IMG/VR virus record: IMGVR_UViG_3300048580_000175
Location: 1 to 40,252 of that record
Reading direction: 5' to 3' (one strand)
DNA: 40,252 bases
Origin: a virus
Position 1 is the first letter of the stretch. Each line of letters begins with the position of its first letter. A program made the position numbers and the translations under genes. Below are positions 16,232 to 21,745 of this stretch, piece by piece. The notes under the pieces are model-generated. The model made no database searches. It had not been told where the DNA came from and worked only from the letters and a program-made list of their open reading frames with translations.

Positions 16232-16537
16232 TCAGCGCGACGAAGGGAGGTTGAGGTCCATCTTGAGGTAGCGTCGATGCGCGGCGCTACCTTCCTTGAT
16301 GTTGCGCTCGAACAGCCGCAGCTTGTGATCGCTGTAGAAGGTCGCGTGCATCGCCAGCGCGACATCCTTGAAGACGATCTCGATGTTCTCGTCATCGACG
16401 ATGACGATGTAGTTCGCCGCGCCCACGCGCAGCATCTCGCGCGCGAAGGTGCGGATGTAGCGGCACTCCTCCGGCGATTCGAGGGAGATGTCCATGAGGT
16501 ACTGCTTCGAGGCGAGCTTGGTCAGGTAGGTGTTCAT
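16232..16537 (-). CDS. Hypothetical protein (101 aa) behind a ribozyme-like leader
   Basis: The start at 16537 (MNTYLTKLASKQYLMDISL) follows AAAGGA at a five-base spacing and the shared GGACCCC leader. The product is mixed alpha/beta with ANYIVIVDDENIEIVFKDVA in the middle. No motif was recognised. It belongs to the group of - strand genes whose upstream spacers carry ribozyme motifs. Confidence 0.6.
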   Translation of the reverse strand: MNTYLTKLASKQYLMDISLESPEECRYIRTFAREMLRVGAANYIVIVDDENIEIVFKDVALAMHATFYSDHKLRLFERNIKEGSAAHRRYLKMDLNLPSSR

Positions 16538-16575
16538 GTGAGTCCTTTCTGTGGGGTCCATCCAATGTCTTTTGT

Positions 16576-16660
16576 CTGGGCTTGGGACCAGCGCACGGCA
16601 CCATGCCGCGCGGCGCATTAGCGGACGGCGAGGCTGTCCCTCGCCGCCGCCCCTCTGCTA
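16576..16660 (-). ncRNA. Permuted twister-like ribozyme element
   Basis: Read 5'-3' on the - strand: GCA (sharing its G with the TAG stop of the upstream gene), GAGGG, a closed P1 hairpin (16639-16650 with 16621-16633, loop GACAG), TAA, TGC, GCC, a P3 hairpin, then CTGG-TCCCAAGC-CCAG as P4. These are the twister core parts in order, but with P1 closed and the strand between P4 and P2 open. P2 is only TGC/GCA and no closing P5 stem is visible, so activity is less certain than for the type-P1 copies. Expected cut at the U of UAA (16620). Confidence 0.55.
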
Positions 16661-17014
16661 GGCCATCAGCACCTTCACGACGCCCTTGTCGCTGCGCTTG
16701 AACACGCACACCGGGGCATTCGCACAGCGCACGGGCGGGTGCTGCTCGTCATTGCACGGCGCGTCGCTCTCGCAGGTGTGAATCAGATCCCCGTAGCACG
16801 GATCGATCCGCGCCACATCGGGCTTCACACGGAACACGTTCATCACCTTCGAGGCCGAGATGTAGCCGCTCTGGCGAGCAAGCGAGATCGCGCTCTTCAG
16901 CTTGGGCGAGCGGCCCCAGCCGAGCGGCACCACCACGAGCCACTCCCAGCCCTCGGTCTGGGCCTCGACGCTGGAGGTGTAGGAGGGGGAGAGAACCGAC
17001 TTCATCGTCGCCAT
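16658..17014 (-). CDS. Hypothetical Cys-rich protein (118 aa)
   Basis: The ATG at 17014 follows AGGAC at about seven bases. A small hairpin (GCGGC/GCCGC) in the leader lies right beside this ribosome-binding site. The N-terminal half has GWEWLVVVPLGWGRSPKLKSAISLARQSGYISASKVMNVF, like a small winged or wedge domain; the C-terminal half has five Cys (DPCYG, HTCESDAPC, RCANAPVC), suggesting a metal site. No family was recognised. Confidence 0.6.
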   Translation of the reverse strand: MATMKSVLSPSYTSSVEAQTEGWEWLVVVPLGWGRSPKLKSAISLARQSGYISASKVMNVFRVKPDVARIDPCYGDLIHTCESDAPCNDEQHPPVRCANAPVCVFKRSDKGVVKVLMA

Positions 17015-17062
17015 GTCTGTAGTCCTGCGGCATTGCCGCATATGGGGTCCATCCAATGTCTT

Positions 17063-17148
17063 GCTGGGCTTGGGACCAGCACGCAACCCATGTTGCGCGG
17101 CGCATTAGTCGAGCGCAAGGAAAATCCCTGCGCTCGATCCCTCTGCTA
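17063..17148 (-). ncRNA. Permuted twister-like ribozyme element
   Basis: The same order as the element at 16576-16660: GCA overlapping the TAG stop, GAGGG, a closed P1 hairpin (nine perfect pairs, 17129-17137 with 17109-17117), then TAA, TGC, GCC, a P3 hairpin with GCGCAAC/GTTGCGT, and a five-pair P4 (GCTGG-TCCCAAGC-CCAGC). Conserved single-stranded bases match twister. Differences: an A/C mismatch at the base of P1 and no visible P5 closing stem. Expected cut at 17107. Confidence 0.55.
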
Positions 17149-17349
17149 CTTGCGGCGGCGCATCTCAGCGTGGAAGACGCTCGCCTCGTCACGCAGATGA
17201 CCCCCGTAGTTCCCACCCGTCTCGCGGTCGAGCGCGTCCGCTGAATCCAAAGTCTTTTGGATGTCGAGAAGAGCGTAGAAGATCTCGCGGTCGGTCATGG
17301 ACGCCGCGCGCTCTGCGGCGGCGTTCCAGTCGATTGTGTGCCGAATCAC
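17146..17349 (-). CDS. Hypothetical helical protein (67 aa)
   Basis: It starts at GTG 17349, which overlaps the stop of a 19-codon leader frame (GTGA). The product (MIRHTIDWNAAAERAASMTDREIFYALLDIQKTLD...) is helical, with an Arg/Lys tail. Function unknown. Its TAG is built into the P2 strand of the downstream permuted ribozyme. Confidence 0.6.
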   Translation of the reverse strand: MIRHTIDWNAAAERAASMTDREIFYALLDIQKTLDSADALDRETGGNYGGHLRDEASVFHAEMRRRK

Positions 17350-17405
17350 GCTTCACCTTCCACGGTCGGGTAGTCGTCGTGGAAGGTCGTTCGGTAGTTA
17401 TGCAT
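17346..17405 (-). CDS. 19-residue leader peptide MHNYRTTFHDDYPTVEGEA
   Basis: The ATG at 17405 lies behind AGGAG at the end of the twister leader and the stop overlaps the GTG of the next gene. This gives the 67-residue gene a translation-coupled entry, since that gene has no ribosome-binding site of its own. The peptide has no recognisable motif. Confidence 0.5.
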   Translation of the reverse strand: MHNYRTTFHDDYPTVEGEA

Positions 17406-17421
17406 TGCAATCTCCTATGTA

Positions 17422-17493
17422 GGGGTCCACCCCTCTGCATTTCACGGGCTTGGGACCGTCACCTGCGCGCGCAGGTGGCTGCATTAGTGGCCC
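17422..17493 (-). ncRNA. Twister ribozyme, type P1
   Basis: On the - strand: P1 CCAC (17490-17487) pairs GTGG (17430-17427), extended across a G/A mismatch by GG/CC; then TAA (predicted cut after 17486); P2 TGCA (17483-17480) with TGCA (17439-17436); GCC; P3, an 18-base perfect palindrome (17477-17460); P4 ACGG/CCGT closing the invariant loop TCCCAAGC (17455-17448); a single-stranded GAAA; and GAGGG (17435-17431), which pairs the loop CCC as pseudoknot T1. All strongly conserved twister positions I know are present. Confidence 0.85.
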
Positions 17494-17512
17494 GCCGGGG
17501 CGGGCTTTGAAA

Positions 17513-17812
17513 CTAGCTGATGGTGTAGGACTTGCGCGTCCACGCGCAGGTGGTGCTGCTGGTCATGATGCCAACCCACTCGCCATCGTAGGCCATGTCC
17601 TTGCCGACGAAGGTTTCAGCGAGGCGGCGCATGGCGGCGCTGTGATTCATGCGGGGGCCGCTGTCGTCGTCGTAGTCGTAAACGTGCGAAACAGCGGACA
17701 ACGGGGCGCTGTAGGTCGCCGTGATGGTGCGGGTGTGGGTCGCCGTGATGGTGCGGGTGCAGGTGCCGTCGCTGCCTTCGGGCGTGCTGGAAACCTTGGT
17801 GATGATCAACAT
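17513..17812 (-). CDS. Hypothetical protein with 8-residue duplication (99 aa)
   Basis: It starts at ATG 17812 behind AGGA in a leader nearly identical to its neighbours'. The protein holds a tandem TRTITATH/TRTITATY duplication caused by a 24-base direct repeat (17714-17735 and 17738-17759), then VYDYDDDSGPRMNHSAAMRRLAETFVGKDMAYDGEW. This could be a small adaptor; no family was recognised. Confidence 0.6.
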   Translation of the reverse strand: MLIITKVSSTPEGSDGTCTRTITATHTRTITATYSAPLSAVSHVYDYDDDSGPRMNHSAAMRRLAETFVGKDMAYDGEWVGIMTSSTTCAWTRKSYTIS

Positions 17813-17829
17813 ATGCAATATCCTATTCA

Positions 17830-17890
17830 GGGGTCCGTTTCGGCCTGTCTGGGCCTCTTCAGCACGGCGAAGCAGCCGTGGACGGTCCCC
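17830..17890 (-). ncRNA. Hammerhead ribozyme (stem III open)
   Basis: On the - strand: stem III GGGG-A-CCGT (17890-17882) pairs ACGG-A-CCCC (17838-17830) around one A/A mismatch. The cleavage triplet is GTC, ending at 17881. Stem I is CACGGC/GCCGTG with a six-base loop. The core CTGAAGA (17862-17856) fits CUGANGA. Stem II is GGCC/GGCC with loop CAGACA, followed by core GAA and the A that pairs U16.1. Every invariant hammerhead core base is present. It replaces the twister in an otherwise equivalent spacer. Confidence 0.88.
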
Positions 17891-17920
17891 GCGCCACAGG
17901 CGCGCGGGGTTGGTAGCGAT

Positions 17921-18391
17921 CTAGATGCCGAGCGCGCGCGCCCAAGCGTCGCTCGCCGTGCTGATGCGCTTGGGCATAAACGTCGCGCGGAAGAGCAGCG
18001 CGACCGTCTCGCACTTGTCCCAGTACGGCGCACCGTCGACCATGATCACGCACATCGGGGTGTGCAAATTGCCGCCCGATCCGTGCCAGTCGATGGCCTT
18101 CGACACCGTGCGCGGGACCGAGCGAGCCGCGAGCGTGTCGCACTTGAAGTACTCGCGCAGAGCGTCGATCTGCGGGTGATCGGCGGGCAGCAGGGCCGGG
18201 GTCACGACGCGACGCACGCGCCCGCGCTTCGCGAGCAGGCCCGCGAAGATCGTCGCCATGAATTCGCGCGGGGGCAGGCAGAGCGGCTCGCCGCGATTCT
18301 CGCCGCCCTTCGCGAGCTTATCGTAGGTCGCGAGGAATTTGCGGAGCGAGTCGCTCTCGACGGCGGCACGATTGTAGGTGGTGGAAGCCAT
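17921..18391 (-). CDS. Hypothetical protein (156 aa)
   Basis: ATG 18391 follows AGGAG. The protein (MASTTYNRAAVESDSLRKFLATYDKLAKGG...PPREFMATIFAGLLAKRGRVRRVV...) is a soluble alpha/beta protein with a basic centre and three Cys but no recognised motif. It sits between a twister (upstream) and a hammerhead (downstream), so its message should be released as an individual unit. Confidence 0.65.
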   Translation of the reverse strand: MASTTYNRAAVESDSLRKFLATYDKLAKGGENRGEPLCLPPREFMATIFAGLLAKRGRVRRVVTPALLPADHPQIDALREYFKCDTLAARSVPRTVSKAIDWHGSGGNLHTPMCVIMVDGAPYWDKCETVALLFRATFMPKRISTASDAWARALGI

Positions 18392-18408
18392 ATGAAATCT
18401 CCTTTGTA

Positions 18409-18481
18409 GGGGTCCGATCCTCTGCATTCGACGGGCTTGGAACCGTCACCGCGCACGCGCGCGGGGCTGCATTATCGGCCC
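18409..18481 (-). ncRNA. Twister ribozyme, type P1, with T1 covariation
   Basis: On the - strand: P1 CCGA/TCGG (18478-18475 with 18417-18414), TAA (predicted cut after 18474), P2 TGCA/TGCA, GCC, P3 CCGCGC/GCGCGG with a GCGT loop, and P4 ACGG/CCGT. The usual loop TCCCAAGC is TTCCAAGC here and the usual GAGGG is GAGGA, so a C-G pair of pseudoknot T1 has become U-A. P1 also differs from the copy at 17422-17493 on both strands. The matched changes argue that the fold is under selection. Confidence 0.85.
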
Positions 18482-18500
18482 GCCGTAGCGGGCTCGCGCA

Positions 18501-19253
18501 CTAGTGAATCGGGTACGCGACGACGCGCACCGCCTTGTGCCAACAGGCGCGACAGTCGCCGCACTTGCCGCCGCGCGTGCCGCTCAGGCACTTCACGAGT
18601 CCCTTGCCGATGCGCTCGCGCAGGGCGTCGAACTCGGCGTCCGTGCTGATAATCGTCGAGGATTGCGGGGCCTCGACGGTCTCGCCGTGCACGCCGTCGC
18701 TGCTATAGCGGACGGCGACGTTGGGGAGCGTCGCGATGCGCTCCAGAACCTCGCGAATCGCGGGGATTTTGTGGGAGCGCGTCGGCAGCCAGTGACGCGT
18801 GCCGGGAGTGTACGCGATGACCTGTTCGATCAACTCCGCAAGCTCGCGCGAGTCAACGTCGCCGCTATCGAACCAGCGGAAGTAGGGCAGGGGCTTGATC
18901 GCCGCGACCATGCCCGCAACCCAGCCGGGGGCGCGGTAGTCCTGCGCATTGTGGACGCGCGGGGCGCGAGTGTTCGGGAACAGGTAGCGGCCCTTTGCAG
19001 CGTAGCACGACACGCACGCCGGGACGATGTTCCCCTCAGCGTCGCGCGAGCCGGGACAATTGTCCCGCGCGACGGTACTCCAAGTCAGCGACTCGCGCGG
19101 CATCTTATCGGGCGCGCTCAGGACGGGCCGCGCGGTGCCGCCCGTCGCGAGCGAGGCAGCGGCAGCAGCGTCGATTAGCCGCACGCGCGGCGCGCGGCGC
19201 GGGAGCTTGCGGGCGGGCTTGCGGGGGGATCCGTTGGAACGCTTTGAGACCAT
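18501..19253 (-). CDS. GP88-like phage protein
   Basis: A 250-residue protein starting at ATG 19253 behind AGGAC. After a basic N-terminal tail it has DNCPGSR...CVSCYAAKGRY, a central FRWFDSGDVDSRELAELI, YTPGTRHWLPTRSHK, and a C-terminal CLSGTRGGKCGDCRACW. This is the layout of the phage Gene-product-88 family: Cys-rich, with a TIM-barrel-like centre similar to radical-SAM folds, of unknown reaction. It is the first gene of this - strand block. Confidence 0.75.
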   Translation of the reverse strand: MVSKRSNGSPRKPARKLPRRAPRVRLIDAAAAASLATGGTARPVLSAPDKMPRESLTWSTVARDNCPGSRDAEGNIVPACVSCYAAKGRYLFPNTRAPRVHNAQDYRAPGWVAGMVAAIKPLPYFRWFDSGDVDSRELAELIEQVIAYTPGTRHWLPTRSHKIPAIREVLERIATLPNVAVRYSSDGVHGETVEAPQSSTIISTDAEFDALRERIGKGLVKCLSGTRGGKCGDCRACWHKAVRVVAYPIH

Positions 19254-19264
19254 AATGCGAAGTC

Positions 19265-19385
19265 CTAGTAGGGGGTCCAATTCGAGCTTGCATCGTGCCG
19301 CGCACGATGGCACCCCGCGCGACGCGCACGCGCTCGAATATGCGGGGCTCCCCGTGCGAAGCTCTGCGAAGCTCCGCACGGGGGA
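19265..19385 (-). other. Structured leader of the GP88-like gene
   Basis: On the - strand: a hairpin with nine outer pairs CCCCGTGCG/CGCACGGGG, then a three-way-junction-like fold with stem TTCGAGC/GCTCGAA enclosing a short GCGCG/CGCGC stem and an eight-pair stem CATCGTGC/GCACGATG. It ends in GGACCCCC and AGGAC like the ribozyme leaders. No twister, hammerhead, HDV or pistol core was recognised. Confidence 0.5.
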
Positions 19386-19412
19386 ATAACCTACGGCCAC
19401 AGGTCACGCGTC

Positions 19413-19496
19413 TAGACGATTGCCGCCCCCTAAGTGAGGCGGCCAAGCTGCGCGGGAGGGCTACTCCGGCGCCTTCGGATGCACGACAATCGTCTA
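19413..19496. repeat. Long stem-loop (10-bp inverted repeat with branched loop)
   Basis: TAGACGATTG (19413-19422) pairs CAATCGTCTA (19487-19496). The 64-base loop contains GCCGCC/GGCGGC and GGAG/CTCC stems. It could be part of the 5' leader RNA of the - operon or a DNA cruciform at an origin. Confidence 0.5.
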
Positions 19497-19949
19497 CACG
19501 GTGCCACGGCGCGCCGATCGGCTTCGGCGCGCACGTTGGCTTCAAGTTGGTAAAGAGGGCGGTGCGGCGACGTCGTCGCGACGTTGCCTGCAAGCTCTTG
19601 CGCGCTTGCTCGCCCCGCTCGACGGTGTCGGGGGCGGTGCGGGCCGCTTTCGCCCCGCACGGTTTCGATTGTAGCGCCCTGTATATCGGTTGCGCGAAAT
19701 AAATCCTTTAGCCCGCCGGGCGCGCTCGCTCTAAACCTTTGCGGGACAGGCACTTACAACGCCCCGAAATATTTCCGGAAAAGGCTTCGCGGCCCCTTCC
19801 ATCGGGGCATACCAGCGCCCCTACCATCGGTCCCCAGCGCGCGCACGCTTCCGGTGCGGCGCGGCAAGCTCGCGACGTTGGCGGGGGCGAGAATGCGGAC
19901 CGGGCGCCACGGGTCACTTGCACCCGGCACCCCACCCCCCCCCCGGCAA

Positions 19950-20075
19950 TGCAACTTCCTACATTGCGACATCCTACGCCCGGCGTGCCGCTCGCCCGCA
20001 ATGCGACATCCTAGGCGCGCCTCGTTTGCGACATCCTAGCTTGCAACTTCCTAGGCTCCCCATTGCGACATCCTA
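19950..20075 (+). repeat. Six iteron-like direct repeats TGC(G/A)AC(A/T)TCCTA
   Basis: Twelve-base repeats start at 19950, 19965, 20002, 20027, 20042 and 20064, all in the same orientation. Four are TGCGACATCCTA and two (19950, 20042) are TGCAACTTCCTA. Both variants sit 15 bases from a neighbour of the other type. Direct repeats of this kind bind replication initiators or repressors; an O-like initiator gene is present at 23946-24773. Confidence 0.75.
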
Positions 20076-20125
20076 GACGGGGCGAGTGGCGCGACGGCGG
20101 GGGGGCGAGGCGACTACACCGTTGG

Positions 20126-20195
20126 GCGCGGCGCGGGGCGTAGCGCGGCGTGGCGCGGGGCGTGGCGCGGCCCGCCCGGCCCGCCCGGCCCGCCT
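20126..20195. repeat. GC-rich tandem repeats
   Basis: Two imperfect copies of a GCGCGGGGCGTRGCGCGG unit are followed by CCCGCCCGGC-type repeats. The segment is almost pure G+C and directly follows the iteron-like array. Confidence 0.6.
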
Positions 20196-20197
20196 CA

Positions 20198-20312
20198 GGT
20201 CGGCGCTTGCTCGCGGGTCCCATCCGTGGATCGTTCCATTTCAATTACCCTCGCCCGGTGGCCCAGCCATCCCCTGCCCGTCTTGGTCGGCGTTTGCTAG
20301 CAGGTGCCATCT
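20198..20312 (+). promoter_or_regulatory. Pair of imperfect direct repeats upstream of the + gene
   Basis: 20198-20225 and 20285-20312 share GGTCGGCG(C/T)TTGCT and the following GGT(C/G)CCATC, with 87 bases between starts. The second copy ends about 50 bases before the ATG at 20360. They may be operators or remnants of a duplicated promoter. Confidence 0.35.
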
Positions 20313-20359
20313 AGGTCGTAGTTTGGCGTAGGGTCCCCATATGGTAGTGTTGTGTGCAT

Positions 20360-20956
20360 ATGGCAAAGGCAACGGACGAGAATGGCGACCCTGTGTTCTT
20401 CCGTAAGGAGGGCGAGGGCGTGTCTGAGGGTCGTACTAGGTTCTTGAAGGCGAAGACGCGGGGCGCTGTGAAGAGCGTCCAGAACAAGCGTGCGAAGGCT
20501 TTGTCGAACCTGCGTGCTGCCTTGGCTCGTTGCGAGGAGTTGGGTGTGGACGCTTCTGAGGTGTTGCCTATGAGCAACGGCACGAAGCAGGGTAGCTTGA
20601 AGGCAGCGGTGAGGAGTTTGCTGACGGAGGACAAGAGTTTCCTGATTGGTCAGCAGCTATTGCAGGGGGCTCTGGACCCTAGCAATCCTCGACAGTTGGA
20701 TTTCATTTCCAGACTGAAGGAATGGGTAGACGGTCTGGAGACTCAGAAGAGCGAGCGTATGGAGGTTCAGAAGCGTGTTGTTCTGAACTTGGGAGGGACG
20801 ACCCCCTTCGCTGCTCCGCAAGACCAGCGTACTTTGCAGAACGTTGTACCCCCGGTGGGGGTACTGCCGCCCCCTGTCATCCCCCACAAAATGCTGGTTT
20901 TAGGGGGGGTCTGTCAAGAGGGTAGGAAGCAAGAAGTTCCTAAGCCGTTGCCCTGA
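20360..20956 (+). CDS. Possible small terminase subunit or DNA-binding protein
   Basis: A 198-residue protein alone on the + strand between two - strand blocks. A basic N-terminus (RTRFLKAKTRGAVKSVQNKRAKALSNLRAALARC) is followed by a helical middle with LLQGALDPSNPRQLDFISRLKEWVDGLE, which has the feel of small terminase subunits (helical, ending in a beta/Pro-rich tail). No small terminase subunit was found elsewhere in the window. The evidence is weak. No good Shine-Dalgarno precedes ATG 20360. The 3' end is unusually repetitive in C and G and includes a perfect eight-base hairpin (20846-20864). Confidence 0.55.
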   Translation: MAKATDENGDPVFFRKEGEGVSEGRTRFLKAKTRGAVKSVQNKRAKALSNLRAALARCEELGVDASEVLPMSNGTKQGSLKAAVRSLLTEDKSFLIGQQLLQGALDPSNPRQLDFISRLKEWVDGLETQKSERMEVQKRVVLNLGGTTPFAAPQDQRTLQNVVPPVGVLPPPVIPHKMLVLGGVCQEGRKQEVPKPLP

Positions 20957-20962
20957 TAGGAG

Positions 20963-21157
20963 TTAGGAGCCGAAGAAATCTAGGTCGGCGTTCTTGTTTT
21001 CGCGGAAGCGGGGCGGCGGAGTGTAGTGGACGGGCGGCTTGTAGGCGTTGGTCTTGCGGTTGACGATGTCGTAGGCGTGGAGCTTGTCGAAGTGGTCCCG
21101 GTACTTTTCCTCGGAGGAGAAGCGGTCGGGGCAGAAGGGGCAGCGCAGGTTCTTCAT
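20963..21157 (-). CDS. C2H2 zinc-finger protein (64 aa)
   Basis: It starts at ATG 21157 (MKNLRCPFCPDRFSSEEKYR). The N-terminal motif C-x2-C-x12-H-x4-H is a classical C2H2 finger, followed by a Pro/Tyr-rich linker and an acidic tail (NADLDFFGS). Single-finger proteins occur in phages as likely DNA- or RNA-binding factors. Last gene of its - strand block, six bases from the convergent + gene. Confidence 0.7.
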   Translation of the reverse strand: MKNLRCPFCPDRFSSEEKYRDHFDKLHAYDIVNRKTNAYKPPVHYTPPPRFRENKNADLDFFGS

Positions 21158-21189
21158 GGCCTTGCTAAAGGTTGGCGGGCTATCTTTTA

Positions 21190-21414
21190 TTAGAAGCGGC
21201 GGTCGCGTTCTGCGAGCATGGCGTCGGCCATGAGGGCGACCTCTGGGATGGTCATGGGCCGAGCCTTGTCGCGGGTGGTGCCGGGGTGAAGAGACATCCC
21301 GAGGATGGCGGAAGCGTAGATATCCCAAGCCACCATGCGACAGGTGACGTAGGCTTCCGTGTCCATGGGGGAGGGCTGGGGTCGGACTTCAGGGATCTGG
21401 GGTTGTTCGGTCAA
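21190..21414 (-). CDS. Hypothetical protein (74 aa)
   Basis: The longest sensible frame starts at TTG 21414 and overlaps the upstream gene by 26 bases; an internal ATG (at [11 protein letters not shown]) is an alternative start. The protein is helical, with [22 protein letters not shown] and a charged C-terminus ([14 protein letters not shown]). No family was recognised. Confidence 0.5.
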   Translation of the reverse strand: MTEQPQIPEVRPQPSPMDTEAYVTCRMVAWDIYASAILGMSLHPGTTRDKARPMTIPEVALMADAMLAERDRRF

Positions 21415-21745
21415 GGTCGCACCATGAGATGTCTAGGAACTCTGGGGTAGCGGGGGGAACGGGTCCGATAGCGGTCGCTTGGAGCTTGCAGAGGAGGCAG
21501 ACGCGGTGGAAGAGCTTTCCGTCTACGGGGTCTTCCACCAGCGTAGCAACGGCATCCCAGTCGCTCCAGAAGTGTTCACACTTTTGCATCCTGCGGATGT
21601 GGTCCACCATGAGGTTGGCTTCGACCGAGTCGATGTAGCACTCGGGGCAGAGGCCGCGCTTGGCTGCTGCGAAGTCCAGCGGGCTGTCCTGAGAAGACAG
21701 AGGGGTCAGGCAGGAGCGGCACTCAAGCTTCTTTCTTTTTGCCAT
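21389..21745 (-). CDS. Zinc-binding phage protein (118 aa)
   Basis: It begins [18 protein letters not shown] with a first Cys pair (CRSC), then CPEC about 22 residues later, giving a treble-clef-like four-Cys site. A second group (CEHFW...RVCLLCKL) resembles the C-x-H and CxxC ends of another ribbon. A role in transcription control or nucleic-acid binding is likely. It overlaps the RHH-like gene by 23 bases. Confidence 0.6.
   Translation of the reverse strand: MAKRKKLECRSCLTPLSSQDSPLDFAAAKRGLCPECYIDSVEANLMVDHIRRMQKCEHFWSDWDAVATLVEDPVDGKLFHRVCLLCKLQATAIGPVPPATPEFLDISWCDLDRTTPDP

Larger units (their letters stand above)
19254..20359. other. 1.1-kb non-coding control region (candidate origin)
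   Basis: No convincing gene on either strand; the open frames are GC-driven artefacts. It contains the structured leader of the GP88-like gene, a long stem-loop (19413-19496), a nine-base perfect hairpin (19509-19532), an AT-rich patch near 19690-19710 in otherwise very GC-rich sequence, a C10 run (19935-19944), six iteron-like repeats, GC-rich tandem repeats and a pair of 28-base imperfect direct repeats before the + gene. The density of repeats between oppositely oriented genes fits an origin or master control region. No promoter could be assigned with confidence; TACAAT on the - strand near 19671-19676 is a weak -10 candidate. Confidence 0.55.

Noticed and set aside
16615-18474. TAATGC as a phage RNA-polymerase promoter core
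   Set aside because: The recurring TAATGC is fully explained as the twister UAA plus P2 strand, and no polymerase gene is visible.
19413-19496. HDV-like, twister-sister or pistol ribozyme
   Set aside because: The stems are real but none of the conserved core sequences of these classes could be matched.
19708-20039. Open frames on both strands in the control region
   Set aside because: Arg/Pro/Ala-rich products from GC-rich repeats, no ribosome-binding sites, and they cover the iteron-like array.
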